In this document: piece by piece, positions 51,407-60,620 of the stretch
How positions within the stretch are numbered: position 1 is the first letter of the stretch
Layout: each line of letters opens with the position of its first letter
Assembly: GCA_000720805.1 (NCBI GenBank)
Contig: JODI01000058.1
Span: forward strand, 1 to 64,000
DNA: 64,000 nt
DNA from: Streptomyces violaceoruber
GTDB taxonomy: Bacteria; Actinomycetota; Actinomycetes; Streptomycetales; Streptomycetaceae
Direction: 5' to 3'
The notes under the pieces: generated by a model
The model's database searches: none
Seen by the model: the letters and a program-made list of their open reading frames with translations, nothing else
What the model was told of the DNA's origin: nothing
Position numbers and translations under genes: made by a program

Positions 51407-54400
51407 ATGCAGCAGCACAGGGTTCGGCTGAGACGGGGTTCAACGGGGAGACGGGGTTCGGCGGTCGCATTGACGGCCGCCTTCGCTTTGGCGGTGGGGG
51501 CGCAGGGCGCGGCGGTCGCCCTCCCCCAGGCGCCCGCCGCCGCGGACCGGGAGTTCACGTCCTCCTTCGAGGCGGACGATCCGGCACCCGACTGGCTCAA
51601 CACCGTCGACACGGCACCGGACGGCACCGAGCGGGCCTCGGGCGTCGACGGCGGCTACAGCACCGGCATTCCCGGCAACATCACCGACCGCGTCACGGAC
51701 GTCCGGGCGAGCGGCGAGAACACCGGCGGCGGCGAGGTGAAGAAGAACCTCGTCGACGGCGAGCCGAGCACCAAGTGGCTGACCTTCGAATCGACGGGCT
51801 GGGCCGAGTTCGACCTGGACAAGCCGGCCAAGGTGGTCCGGTACGCCCTCACCTCGGCGAACGACGTCCCCGAGCGTGACCCCGCGGACTGGACCCTCAA
51901 GGGCTCCACCGACGGCAAGGACTGGAAGACCCTCGACACCCGCTCGGGCGAATCCTTCGCCGAGCGGTTCCAGACGAAGGCGTACGACATCCCGCAGGCG
52001 GCCGCCGCCGAGTACCAGCACTTCCGGCTGGAGATCACGAAGAACCACGGCGCCGACGGCATCCTGCAGCTCGCCGACGTCCAGTTCTCCACGGGCGGCA
52101 GCGACGCCCCCGTCCCGCCGGACATGCTCTCGATGGTCGACCGCGGGCCGAGCGGATCGCCCACCGCCATGGCGGGCGCCGGATTCACCGGAAAGAAGGC
52201 CCTGCGGTACGCCGGACGGCACACCGTCGACGGGCGGGCGTACTCGTACAACAAGATCTTCGACGTGAACGTGGCGGTCGGCCGGGACACCGAGCTGGCG
52301 TACCGGATCTTCCCGGCGATGGCGGACGGCGACCGGGACTACGACGCGACGAACGTGTCGGTGGACCTGGCATTCACGGACGGCACGTATCTGAGCGGCC
52401 TCGGGGCGAGGGACCAGCACGGGTTCGCGCTGTCACCGCAGGGGCAGGGCGCCGCCAAGGTGCTCTACGTCAACCAGTGGAACAACGTGGTCTCGCAGAT
52501 CGGGTCGGTCGCGGCCGGCAAGACCGTCGACCGGATCCTGGTGGCGTACGACTCCCCCAAGGGCCCGGCGAAGTTCCGGGGCTGGCTGGACGACGTGACG
52601 ATCGGGCGGGCCACGCCGGAGAAGCCGAAGGCCCATCTGTCCGACTACGCGCTGACCACCCGGGGCACCAACTCCAGCGGCGGCTTCTCGCGCGGCAACA
52701 ATTTCCCCGCGACGGCGGTCCCGCACGGGTTCAACTTCTGGACGCCGGTGACGAACGCGTCCTCGCTGAGCTGGCTGTACGACTACGCGCGGGCCAACAA
52801 CGCGGACAACCTGCCGACCATCCAGGCGTTCAGCGCGAGCCACGAGCCGAGCCCCTGGATGGGTGACCGGCAGACCTTCCAGGTGATGCCGTCGGCCGCG
52901 TCCGGAACCCCGGACACCGGGCGTGAGGCACGGGAGCTGGCCTTCCGGCACAAGAACGAGACCGCGCGGCCGTACTACTACGGGGTGCGGTTCGAGAACG
53001 GGCTGAAGGCCGAGATGACGCCGACCGACCACGCGGCGGCGCTCCGCTTCACCTACCCGGGCGACGACGCGAGCGTCCTGTTCGACAACGTCACCGACCA
53101 GGCCGGGCTGACCCTCGACAAGGAGAACGGGATCATCACCGGCTACTCGGACGTGAAGTCCGGCCAGTCGACCGGTGCCACCCGGCTCTTCGTGTACGGC
53201 GTGTTCGACAAGCCGGTGAGCGGTGGGGGCTCCCAGGGCGTCAAGGGCTACCTGCGCTTCGACGCCGGGGCCGACCGGACCGTCACCCTGCGCCTGGCGA
53301 CCTCGCTGATCAGCCTCGACCAGGCGAAGGACAACCTGCGCCAGGAGATCCCGGACGGCACCTCCTTCGACAAGGTGAAGTCGCGCGCCCGGCAGCAGTG
53401 GGACCGGATCCTCGGCAAGGTGGAGGTGGAGGGCGCGACCCCGGACCAGCTGACCACGCTGTACTCCAGCCTGTACCGGCTGTACCTGTACCCCAACTCC
53501 GGCTTCGAGAAGGTCGGTTCGAAGTACCAGTACGCCTCCCCGTTCTCGCCGATGCCCGGCCCGGACACCCCGACGCACACCGGTGCGAAGATCGTGGACG
53601 GCAAGGTGTACGTCAACAACGGCTTCTGGGACACCTACCGGACGACCTGGCCCGCCTACTCGTTGCTGACGCCCTCTCAGGCGGGCGAGATGGTCGACGG
53701 GTTCGTGCAGCAGTACAAGGACGGCGGCTGGACCTCGCGCTGGTCCTCCCCCGGATACGCGGACCTGATGACCGGCACCTCGTCGGACGTCGCCTTCGCG
53801 GACGCGTACGTCAAGGGCGTCGACTTCGACGCGAAGTCGGCGTACGACGCGGCCCTGAAGAACGCGACCGTCGTGCCCCCGTCCTCCGGCGTGGGCCGCA
53901 AGGGCATGACGACCTCGCCGTTCCTCGGCTACACGAGCACCGACACGCACGAGGGCCTGTCGTGGGCGCTGGAGGGCTACCTCAACGACTACGGCATCGC
54001 GAAGATGGGGCAGGCCCTGTACAAGAAGACCGGCGCCAAGCGCTACCAGGAGGAGTCCGAGTACTTCCTCAACCGGGCCCAGGACTATGTGAACCTGTTC
54101 GACCGGAAGGCCGGCTTCTTCCAGGGCCGGGACACGAAGGGTGACTGGCGCGTCGAGTCCTCGAAGTACGACCCGCGGGTGTGGGGCTACGACTACACGG
54201 AGACCAACGGCTGGGGCTACGCCTTCACCGCCCCACAGGACAGCCGGGGCCTCGCCAACCTGTACGGCGGCCGCGGCAGACTCGCCGACAAGCTCGACGA
54301 GTACTTCGCCACGCCGGAGACCGCCTCGCCGGACCTCATCGGCTCCTACACCGGTGTCATCCACGAGATGACCGAGGCGCGGGACGTCCGGATGGGCATG

Positions 54401-55240
54401 TACGGCCACTCCAACCAGGTCGCCCACCACGTCACCTACATGTACGACGCGGCCGGGCAGCCCTGGAAGGCCCAGAAGAACGTGCGCGAGGTGCTGTCCC
54501 GGCTCTACACCGGCAGCGATATCGGGCAGGGTTACCACGGTGACGAGGACAACGGCGAGCAGTCGGCCTGGTTCCTGTTCTCCGCGCTGGGCTTCTACCC
54601 GCTGGTGATGGGCAGCGGCGAATACGCCGTCGGCTCCCCGCTGTTCACCAAGGCGACGGTCCATCTGGAGAACGGCCGCGACCTGGTCGTCAGGGCGCCG
54701 AAGAACAGCGCGAAGAACGTGTACGTGCAGGGTCTGAAGGTCAACGGCCGTTCCTGGACGTCGACTTCGCTCCCCCACTCGCTGCTCGCGAAGGGCGGGG
54801 CCCTGGACTTCGCCATGGGGTCGAAGCCGTCGTCGTGGGGCACGGGGAAGAACGCGGCCCCTGTGTCGATCACCCAGGACGACAAGGTGCCGACCCCGCG
54901 GGCCGACGTGCTCAAGGGCGAGGGTGCCCTGTTCGACAACACGTCGGCGACGGACGCGAGTGTGGCGTCCGCCGTGGATCTGCCGGTCCCCGGGCGGGTC
55001 AAGGCGCTCCAGTACACGCTGACCTCGTCGGCGGACCGGACGAAGGCGCCGGCCGGCTGGACGCTCCAGGGCTCGGCCGACGGGACCACGTGGAAGACGC
55101 TGGACGAACGCTCCGGGCAGTCCTTCGCGTGGGACAGGCAGACCCGTGCGTTCTCGGTGAGGACGCCGGGTAACTACGAGAAGTACCGTCTGGTCGTCGA
55201 CGGCGAGGCGGTGGTGTCGGAGGTCGAACTGCTCGGCTGA
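51407..55240 (+). CDS. Secreted GH92 alpha-mannosidase with two F5/8-type C domains
   Basis: A 1277-residue exported enzyme. A signal peptide (about 1-45, ALTAAFALAVGAQGAAVALP) precedes an F5/8 type C (CBM32-like) domain around 75-235 (STKWLTFESTGWAEFDLDKPAKVVRYALTSAND). The GH92 catalytic region (about 415-1120) shows GGFSRGNNFPATAVPHGFNFWTPV, NNGFWDTYRTTWPAYSLLTP, GLSWALEGYLNDYGIA and GYHGDEDNGEQSAWFLFSALGFYP with the putative acid Glu1051. A second F5/8 C domain ends the protein (about 1165-1277). GH92 enzymes are calcium-dependent exo-alpha-mannosidases acting on N-glycans and yeast mannan. The ATG is preceded by AGGAGGGG. It is divergent from ngcEFG and carries the palindromic operator. 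Confidence 0.9.
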   Translation: MQQHRVRLRRGSTGRRGSAVALTAAFALAVGAQGAAVALPQAPAAADREFTSSFEADDPAPDWLNTVDTAPDGTERASGVDGGYSTGIPGNITDRVTDVRASGENTGGGEVKKNLVDGEPSTKWLTFESTGWAEFDLDKPAKVVRYALTSANDVPERDPADWTLKGSTDGKDWKTLDTRSGESFAERFQTKAYDIPQAAAAEYQHFRLEITKNHGADGILQLADVQFSTGGSDAPVPPDMLSMVDRGPSGSPTAMAGAGFTGKKALRYAGRHTVDGRAYSYNKIFDVNVAVGRDTELAYRIFPAMADGDRDYDATNVSVDLAFTDGTYLSGLGARDQHGFALSPQGQGAAKVLYVNQWNNVVSQIGSVAAGKTVDRILVAYDSPKGPAKFRGWLDDVTIGRATPEKPKAHLSDYALTTRGTNSSGGFSRGNNFPATAVPHGFNFWTPVTNASSLSWLYDYARANNADNLPTIQAFSASHEPSPWMGDRQTFQVMPSAASGTPDTGREARELAFRHKNETARPYYYGVRFENGLKAEMTPTDHAAALRFTYPGDDASVLFDNVTDQAGLTLDKENGIITGYSDVKSGQSTGATRLFVYGVFDKPVSGGGSQGVKGYLRFDAGADRTVTLRLATSLISLDQAKDNLRQEIPDGTSFDKVKSRARQQWDRILGKVEVEGATPDQLTTLYSSLYRLYLYPNSGFEKVGSKYQYASPFSPMPGPDTPTHTGAKIVDGKVYVNNGFWDTYRTTWPAYSLLTPSQAGEMVDGFVQQYKDGGWTSRWSSPGYADLMTGTSSDVAFADAYVKGVDFDAKSAYDAALKNATVVPPSSGVGRKGMTTSPFLGYTSTDTHEGLSWALEGYLNDYGIAKMGQALYKKTGAKRYQEESEYFLNRAQDYVNLFDRKAGFFQGRDTKGDWRVESSKYDPRVWGYDYTETNGWGYAFTAPQDSRGLANLYGGRGRLADKLDEYFATPETASPDLIGSYTGVIHEMTEARDVRMGMYGHSNQVAHHVTYMYDAAGQPWKAQKNVREVLSRLYTGSDIGQGYHGDEDNGEQSAWFLFSALGFYPLVMGSGEYAVGSPLFTKATVHLENGRDLVVRAPKNSAKNVYVQGLKVNGRSWTSTSLPHSLLAKGGALDFAMGSKPSSWGTGKNAAPVSITQDDKVPTPRADVLKGEGALFDNTSATDASVASAVDLPVPGRVKALQYTLTSSADRTKAPAGWTLQGSADGTTWKTLDERSGQSFAWDRQTRAFSVRTPGNYEKYRLVVDGEAVVSEVELLG

Positions 55241-55244
55241 GCGG

Positions 55245-55258
55245 TCGACTCGAGTCGA
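55245..55258. other. 14-bp palindrome after the GH92 stop
   Basis: TCGACTCGAGTCGA is a perfect palindrome five bases past the stop codon. It could be a short terminator-like stem or an operator of the lost downstream genes; too little is visible to decide. Confidence 0.3.
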
Positions 55259-55295
55259 GAACCGGGAAACCGGTGGGGGGTCTCGTGCGCTTCCC

Positions 55296-56066
55296 GTGCC
55301 CGTCCTGCCCGAGGGCGTCGACCCGGCCTGGCTGCCCGCTGCGGCCTTCCGGCCGCTCGGCAGCCGGCGGACCCTGATCCGCGGATCGGGTCCGCTGGTG
55401 GAGAAGGTGCACGGGAAAGTGGCCGAGGCCTGCGCCCGGTTCGGCGGTCGTGTCGTACGCGACGCCGAGCCGGGCGCCCCCGCGTACGACCTGGTGCTGG
55501 AGCTGGGTGGCCCGCAGGAGCTGGGGTCCGAGGGCTTCGCGTACGGGTGTGCGGGCGGCCGTGCGACCGTCACCGCCTCCGGCGGCCGGGGGCTGCTGTA
55601 CGGGCTCTTCCACGTCGTCCGGCTCGGCGAGGACGCCTTCCGCGCCGAGCGGGCCCGGGAGACACATCGCCCCGCGGTGGCCCTGCGCAGCCCATGACCG
55701 GGCGCGCGGCGAACCGGTGCGGGTGCGGGCGTACGGCCGACTGCTGGCCGCCTGCGGGATCAACGCCGTCGCGGTCAACAACGTCAACGTGCACGAGACC
55801 GAGGCCCGCCTGCTCACGGACCGGATCGGTGAAGTGGCCGGGATCGCCGGGTCGTTGGGACCGTACGGCATCCGTACGCATCTGTCGGTCACCTTCGCCG
55901 CGCCCATGCTGCTCGGCGGGCTGCCGACGGCCGATCCGCTGGACGAGGCGGTGCGGGCGTGGCGGGCCGAGGCGACGGCCCGGGTGTACGGGGCGATACC
56001 GGACTTCGGCGGGTACGTGGCGAAAGCCGACTCGGAGGGGCAGCCGGGGCCGTTCGCGTACGGCCG
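55296..56066 (+). pseudogene. GH67 alpha-glucuronidase relic, frameshifted and truncated
   Basis: The first 130 codons resemble the N-terminal domain of GH67 alpha-glucuronidases (WLPAAAFRPLGSRRTLIRG, GGRGLLYGLFHVVRLG). The frame then breaks at ALRSP-stop near 55697, with the segment normally containing the DHWDN motif missing. A second frame continues with AYGRLLAACGINAVAVNNVNV, YGIRTHLSVTFAAPMLLGGLPTADPLDEAV and IPDFGGYVAKADSEGQPGPFAYGR, which are unmistakable GH67 sequences. The catalytic C-terminal half is absent. Intact enzymes remove 4-O-methylglucuronic acid from xylo-oligosaccharides. The fragment joins directly to an acetylxylan-esterase relic. Confidence 0.85.
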
Positions 56067-56318
56067 CAGTCGCTCGCCCGGCGCGCGCAGGCCCCGGCCC
56101 ACTTCGGGGTCGGCCTGCGCGACACGGTGTGCCCGCCGAGTGGGGCGTACGCCGCCTTCAACCGGTACGGGGAACTGAGCGGCGTGGATCCCCGCAAGGA
56201 GATCCACGCCTATCCGTACAACGGTCACGAGGGCGGGGACGCCGTGCACGTCCGCCGCCAACTGGACTGGCTGGCGAACGTGTTGGGCGCTCCGGAGGTC
56301 ACCCACGGGCCGGCGTGA
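56067..56318 (+). pseudogene. CE7 acetylxylan esterase relic, C-terminal part
   Basis: From the junction the plus strand encodes QSLARRAQAPAHFGVGLRDTVCPPSGAYAAFNRYG and KEIHAYPYNGHEGGDA, followed by QLDWLANVLGA. These correspond to the last part of carbohydrate esterase family 7 (acetylxylan esterase/cephalosporin-C deacetylase), including the catalytic Asp (LRDTVCPP) and His (YNGHEGG). The nucleophile region is missing. A deletion has fused it to the GH67 relic; both acted on xylan side groups. Confidence 0.8.
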
Positions 56319-56376
56319 ACAGGTGCGGGTCCGCCGCCCCGAGCAGCGCTCCCCGAACGAGGAGCAGGCGGGGCGG

Positions 56377-57483
56377 TCAGCCGACCCGGCAGGGAAGGCT
56401 CGTCGCCGTGTCACCGCCGGAACCGGAGACGACGTAGCCGAACGTCGTACTCGCCCCCGGGGACAGTGAGCCGTTCCAGTCGGCGTTGTGCACCATCACG
56501 TCCTGTCCGGAGTAGGTGGCGTTCCCGTTCCACACACTCTCGGCCTTCTGACCGCCGGGCAGCGACCAGTTGACCATCCAGCCCAGCATCGGGACGTCGC
56601 CGGAGTTGGTGACGGTCACCTCTGACTGGTAGCCGCCGTTCCACGTACCGGTGGTCCTGCGGGTGGCGGTGCAGGTGCCCGGTACCGGGTCGGTCGGGTT
56701 GCCCGGGTCGTGGATGCCGGTGACCTCGCCGTTGCCGCCGTCGAAGACGACGTCGGAGCAGGAGTAGAAGGTCTCCGCGCTGTCCGAGCGCTGCCAGACC
56801 ATGTAGATGATGTGGCGCCCCGACTTGTTCGCCGGAAGCTGCCCGGTCCAGGAGTAGTTGGCCTCGACGGTGCCCGGACTGCCGTTGAGCGGCGGGTGGT
56901 CGACGCTGAGGAAGGGCTGCGACTCCATGTCGTCCCAGGTGAGCGTCTTCTTGGGGTCGAAGCCGTCCTTGGTGACGTACACGTAGAACCAACCCGGGTG
57001 CGCCGCCCAGGCGTTGTAGGAGAAGTCGACCGTCCTGCCCGAGGTGAGGTGGGTGACCGGCCAGTCGTCGCGGGCCGCGTCGAAGCCCGTGAAGTTGGTG
57101 TTGCCGCCGCTGCACAGCTGGCCGTCCGGTACGAAGCCCCGGGTGCGGCCGGCGCCGTCCGAACGCAGTACGGAGAACCAGTTGTAGAACGGCGTGGTGC
57201 CGCTGACCTGCTGGGCGTTCCTGCAGGCGGGGTTGACCGGCTTGATCTCGCCGGTGTCGGTCAGTCCGTCCTGCCAGCACAGGAAGGTGCGGCTGGCGGG
57301 CTTCATGGGGGTGCCGTGCGCCTCTGCCTCGCCTCCGGCCGTGACGACCAGGCTGAGCGCCGGGATCGTGGCCAGCAGGGAGACCAGGACGAGGAAGAGG
57401 GCGCGGGTGCGGGTGGGAGTGGGGGTGCGGAGTGCTGATCGGCGTGGTGGATCCGAAGGCGTTCCCATTCTTGTCGTGATCAT
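56377..57483 (-). CDS. AA10 lytic polysaccharide monooxygenase with CBM2
   Basis: A 368-residue secreted copper enzyme. After the signal peptide (helix LFLVLVSLLATIPALSLVVTAG, cleavage after AEA) the mature protein begins with His56, the first ligand of the histidine brace (HGTPMKPASRTFLCW). The second copper His162 lies in NAWAAHPGWFYVYV. The core ends near 255 (FYSCSDVVFDGG). A Pro-rich linker and a C-terminal CBM2 (about 270-368, CTATRRTTGTWNGGYQSEVTVTNSG with Trp residues and a terminal Cys) direct it to crystalline polysaccharide. The sequence type and CBM2 suggest cellulose rather than chitin; this is inference. A perfect CebR box lies about 110 bases upstream, consistent with cellobiose induction. 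Confidence 0.9.
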   Translation of the reverse strand: MITTRMGTPSDPPRRSALRTPTPTRTRALFLVLVSLLATIPALSLVVTAGGEAEAHGTPMKPASRTFLCWQDGLTDTGEIKPVNPACRNAQQVSGTTPFYNWFSVLRSDGAGRTRGFVPDGQLCSGGNTNFTGFDAARDDWPVTHLTSGRTVDFSYNAWAAHPGWFYVYVTKDGFDPKKTLTWDDMESQPFLSVDHPPLNGSPGTVEANYSWTGQLPANKSGRHIIYMVWQRSDSAETFYSCSDVVFDGGNGEVTGIHDPGNPTDPVPGTCTATRRTTGTWNGGYQSEVTVTNSGDVPMLGWMVNWSLPGGQKAESVWNGNATYSGQDVMVHNADWNGSLSPGASTTFGYVVSGSGGDTATSLPCRVG

Positions 57484-57593
57484 GTCAGATCAGTCCGTTC
57501 CTTGAGGTACGGGCCGTGTGAGGGGATGGGTGCGGATGGTGGTGCGGAAGCGGGGGGTGGGGGCGGCCTCGGGGTGGGTTCCGGTCCACCACA

Positions 57594-57607
57594 TGGGAGC
57601 GCTCCCA
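57594..57607. promoter_or_regulatory. Perfect CebR box upstream of the LPMO gene
   Basis: TGGGAGCGCTCCCA is exactly the 14-bp palindrome bound by CebR, the LacI-type cellobiose/cellotriose-responsive repressor of Streptomyces. Its position 111 bases before the LPMO start fits repression of this gene. Confidence 0.85.
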
Positions 57608-57725
57608 CCCCACCTTGGGGGAAGGTAGCGCCGAGCGGCCCACTTGTAAACGCCTGGCGCACGAGACGAGTTCGCGCCCGGCGGGCCACGCTCGGACGAT
57701 CTACGGCGTTCAGGCCGGGCATGGC

Positions 57726-57806
57726 TCTCAGACGATGCGGGACGCTCAGGCGATGCACGAGGCTCAGGCGAGGTACGACGCTCAGGCGAGGTACGACGCT
57801 CAGACC
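57726..57806. repeat. 18-bp tandem repeat array next to the GntR stop codon
   Basis: Four 18-bp units plus a half unit, beginning TCTCAGACGATGCGGGAC and ending with two identical GCTCAGGCGAGGTACGAC. The last partial copy overlaps the GntR stop. It separates the LPMO promoter and the GntR gene; no stem is formed. Confidence 0.85.
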
Positions 57807-58579
57807 GTGTAGTGGAAACGCACCCTGCTCCCGATCCACACCGTCCGTGTCGTGTCGAGCAGGCGACCGTCGTCCAGTCGGGCCACCGACCACACCACGA
57901 ACAGCGGCGCGTCGAGCGTCGTGTTCAGCAGGCGGGCCTCGTGGGAGTTGGCCGCGCCGACTTCCAGGTAGTGGTTGGTGTCGGCGGGGACGAGGCCGAA
58001 GTTATCGCGAAGGGTCCGGGAGAGGGAGCCGTCGATGAGGGGCTGATCCGACAGCCCGGGCGCGACGGCCTCGGGGACCCACGAGTCCGTGAGCCCGATG
58101 GCCCGGTCGTTGACCACGTGAAGCCGCTTGAGGTGGAGGCGCTCGGCGGAGGCTTCCTCGGGGGTGATGAGCTTGACCAGCTCACGGGGCGCGGGCTCGG
58201 CGGGCTCGTCGGTCAGGTGGAGGGACTGCGCGGTCTGCCCCGCGGCGTGGAAGCGGTCCCGCCACGGCGTGGTGAGCGCGAAGTCGTGCTGGACCGGTTC
58301 GGGGATGTCGGCGACGAAGGTTCCGGCCCCCTGCCGTCGCTCGACGTAGCCGTCCGCGGCCAGGGCACCGAGCGCCTGACGGATGGTGATACGGCTGACG
58401 CCGTAGAGCTCGGAGAGTTCACGCTCGGTCGGGAGTTGGTAGCCCGTCGGCAGTTCCTGGCCGATCCGCTGGCGCAGATCGCGTTGCACCTGCGCCCAGG
58501 CGGGCATGGGCGACCTGCGATCCACCGGGTGCACGGACAGCCGGCCCCGGCCGGTCCTCGCGCCATCGACGACGGACAC
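57800..58579 (-). CDS. GntR/UTRA transcriptional regulator (HutC subfamily)
   Basis: A 259-residue regulator. The winged helix-turn-helix (about 26-90) reads PAWAQVQRDLRQRIGQELPTGYQLPTERELSELYGVSRITIRQALGALAADGYVERRQGAGTFV. The UTRA effector domain (about 105-255) includes LHLTDEPAEPAPRELVKLI, ERLHLKRLHVVNDRAIGLTDSWVP and a final RTVWIGSRVRFHYTV. It starts at a GTG with GGGAG upstream. It follows the transporter/kinase/SIS operon and is separated by 156 bases containing an AT-rich imperfect inverted repeat, its presumed own operator. UTRA effectors are usually sugar or amino-sugar phosphates. Confidence 0.88.
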   Translation of the reverse strand: MSVVDGARTGRGRLSVHPVDRRSPMPAWAQVQRDLRQRIGQELPTGYQLPTERELSELYGVSRITIRQALGALAADGYVERRQGAGTFVADIPEPVQHDFALTTPWRDRFHAAGQTAQSLHLTDEPAEPAPRELVKLITPEEASAERLHLKRLHVVNDRAIGLTDSWVPEAVAPGLSDQPLIDGSLSRTLRDNFGLVPADTNHYLEVGAANSHEARLLNTTLDAPLFVVWSVARLDDGRLLDTTRTVWIGSRVRFHYTV

Positions 58580-58628
58580 GTACGAACTCCCTCACCCTTC
58601 GCGCACCGCGGATCCCCGCCGCACAATT

Positions 58629-58646
58629 GGTCTTAATTTTAGCACC
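58629..58646. promoter_or_regulatory. AT-rich inverted repeat, candidate GntR operator
   Basis: GGTCTTAATTTTAGCACC is an imperfect inverted repeat in an unusually AT-rich patch 50 bases upstream of the GntR start. Such GGT-N-ACC symmetric sites are typical for GntR/HutC regulators. Probably autoregulatory. Confidence 0.5.
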
Positions 58647-58735
58647 TATGGTGTGCGGCTCGGGAAACGGCACGTCGCGCGAAGGTACCGGCGCGGGCGT
58701 CAGGAGTCGAGTTTCGCGGGCCTCGAAACGCTCTT

Positions 58736-59719
58736 TCACGAGTCGAGCTTGATATGCCGCGCGTCCATGTTGACCGCTCCGCCGCGGAAGGGCGGACGGC
58801 CCCACCGCAGCGCAGCGCCGTGCGCGAACCAGGCACCTGCCACCGCCGTGGCGAGGTCCCGCAGGATGCCGGCGTCCCCCACCCCGGGGTCGGTCAGGTC
58901 GCGGGTGTCGATCTGACGGACGGTCTGGCCGGTGGTGCGCAGGGCGTCGGCCAGACGGTCGAACCGCGGCCGGCCGTGCGCGCCCATGAGCTGGAGGGTG
59001 AGGTGCGGCTCGGGGCCGATGAAGTAGTCCACGTGCCCGCTCTCCTCCAGGGGTACGTCGCGGACCGCCAGCCCGCAGGCCTCGATCAGCTTCAGGACCC
59101 AGAAGTCGGCGCCGCTGCGCAACTCCGGAAGGGACAGCACCGACACGGCGGCCGGCGCGGTCTCGGGCAGCAGACCCAGTTGCGCGTCGACGGTCGCGCG
59201 GACGCGGTCCAGGCTCTGCGCGAGCGCCCGGTTGAACGGCGCGGTGTCGACTCCGCATACGGCGGCCACCCCTTGGGCGAGCATGACGTGTCCGGCGCAG
59301 GGGACGAGTTCCTCCACCCGAAGGGTGGGCACCAGTTGGACCTCGTCGGCGCTGTCCGCCAGCGGTGAGCCGGCCTGTGAGGTGACGGCGACCGTCCTCA
59401 GTCCGGCGGTACGTGCCATGCGCAGCGCCCTGACGGTGGCACCGGAGGTGCCGGAGTGCGAGATGCCCACCAGGGTGTCGCAGGCGGCGGGCAGGGTCTC
59501 GCTCCAGGTGACATCGCCCGCCGACAGGGCACGGTGGCCGAAGCCGGCGGCGATCAGACCGGAGGCCAGGGAGTCGCCCGAGCCGACGAAGACCGCGCGT
59601 CCCAGCTCCGGTACGCCGACCGCGGCCACCGGGGGCGTGGCGAGCAGCGCGGCGTGCAGCGCGGCGCTGCGCGCCGAGTCGGAGCCGGGGTCAGAGGGGG
59701 GTGCGGGTGCGGCGGACAT
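58736..59719 (-). CDS. SIS domain phosphosugar isomerase/deglycase-like protein
   Basis: A 327-residue protein with two SIS folds. The first has the phosphosugar-binding sequences AVFVGSGDSLASG (43-54) and GISHSGTSGATV (85-96). The second begins SGADFWVLKLIEACGLAVRDVP and contains a Glu-Glu-x-x-His segment (LEESGHVDYF) that could provide acid/base residues. Length and two-domain layout match FrlB/FraB fructosamine-6-phosphate deglycases and related isomerases. It follows the PfkB kinase with a 29-base overlap and belongs to the binding-protein operon. In that setting a fructosamine-type or ketose-phosphate substrate is plausible; the exact reaction cannot be read from sequence. Confidence 0.75.
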   Translation of the reverse strand: MSAAPAPPSDPGSDSARSAALHAALLATPPVAAVGVPELGRAVFVGSGDSLASGLIAAGFGHRALSAGDVTWSETLPAACDTLVGISHSGTSGATVRALRMARTAGLRTVAVTSQAGSPLADSADEVQLVPTLRVEELVPCAGHVMLAQGVAAVCGVDTAPFNRALAQSLDRVRATVDAQLGLLPETAPAAVSVLSLPELRSGADFWVLKLIEACGLAVRDVPLEESGHVDYFIGPEPHLTLQLMGAHGRPRFDRLADALRTTGQTVRQIDTRDLTDPGVGDAGILRDLATAVAGAWFAHGAALRWGRPPFRGGAVNMDARHIKLDS

Positions 59720-60620
59720 GGATCTGGTTCTCCTTGCGGGTGGTGATGTCCGGGAAGGGGCGGGAGAGGGGTGCTGCGGCGGCGAGCGCCGCGTGGCCCC
59801 AGTCCGCGAGGGCGATGCGGGCGATGCTGGTGCCGTACAGGGCGGCCTCGACCGGGTCGGCGCCGGCGGCGAGGGCTGCCACGGCGGCGGCCGCACTGGC
59901 GTCTCCGGCGCCGGTCGTCTCGACGACGGTGACCGCGCGGTCGCGTACGGACCAGGTGCCGTCGGCCGTGACGACGTAGCAGCCCTCGGCGTCGAGGCGG
60001 GCGATCACCGACAGCCCCAGCCCGGCCGCCAGTGACCGGGCGGCGCGGCGCGGGTCGCGGTCCAGCAGGTTGAGCTGGACCCGGCTCGGGAGCAGTACGG
60101 TCGTGGCCGAGACCACCCGGCGCAGATACCGCAGGCCCTGCTCGGCGACCAGGCTCTGGTGAGGGTCCAGGCCGACCCGGGTCTTCGGGCCGGCGGTGGG
60201 CCGGTCCGCCGGGGACGAGGCCACCAGCCCGTCGAGGCCGTCCGGGAAACCGGCCGTCGGCGAGGGGAGCGGGTCCGTCGCCGGCTCGGGGCGGTGGCCC
60301 TCCCGTTCCAGTTCCGTACCCGCCGTCGTGTCCTGGGTGACGATGCGGCGCCCGCGGGCGGAGTTCAGGATCCACAGCCTCGGCACGGTGGGCACCTGAC
60401 GGCAGTGCCGCCGGTCGACGCCGAACTCGTCGAAGATCCGCGCGAACCTGGGGTCGTCCTCGGGCAGTGGGCAGCTCACGCGGACGTCCGTGCCGGTGAC
60501 GAGGCGTGCGCCGAGTGCCGCGAACAGCGCGGGGCCGCCGGGGCACGAGAAGTGCGCCCCGGCCGGTTCGCTGACCAGGTGATCGACCGACAGGCCGGCG
60601 TGGATGCCGACCAGCGTCAC
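59691..60620 (-). CDS. PfkB family carbohydrate kinase
   Basis: A 309-residue ribokinase-like enzyme. The C-terminal PfkB signature VVETTGAGDASAAAAVAAL contains the anion-hole GAGD (237-240) with catalytic Asp240. The N-terminal Gly pair appears as HFSCPGGPALFAALGARL. A region LVASSPADRPTAG and LLPSRVQLNLLDRD follow the usual order of family members that phosphorylate sugars or sugar amines. The GTG start overlaps the yjbQ stop by four bases. It likely phosphorylates the imported substrate before the SIS enzyme acts, as FrlD does with fructoselysine. Confidence 0.85.
   Translation of the reverse strand: MTLVGIHAGLSVDHLVSEPAGAHFSCPGGPALFAALGARLVTGTDVRVSCPLPEDDPRFARIFDEFGVDRRHCRQVPTVPRLWILNSARGRRIVTQDTTAGTELEREGHRPEPATDPLPSPTAGFPDGLDGLVASSPADRPTAGPKTRVGLDPHQSLVAEQGLRYLRRVVSATTVLLPSRVQLNLLDRDPRRAARSLAAGLGLSVIARLDAEGCYVVTADGTWSVRDRAVTVVETTGAGDASAAAAVAALAAGADPVEAALYGTSIARIALADWGHAALAAAAPLSRPFPDITTRKENQIHVRRTRTPL

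Noticed and set aside
52433..55573. Open frame of over 1000 codons antisense to the GH92 gene
   Set aside because: Shadow of a well-supported GH92 alpha-mannosidase; no family motifs and biased composition.
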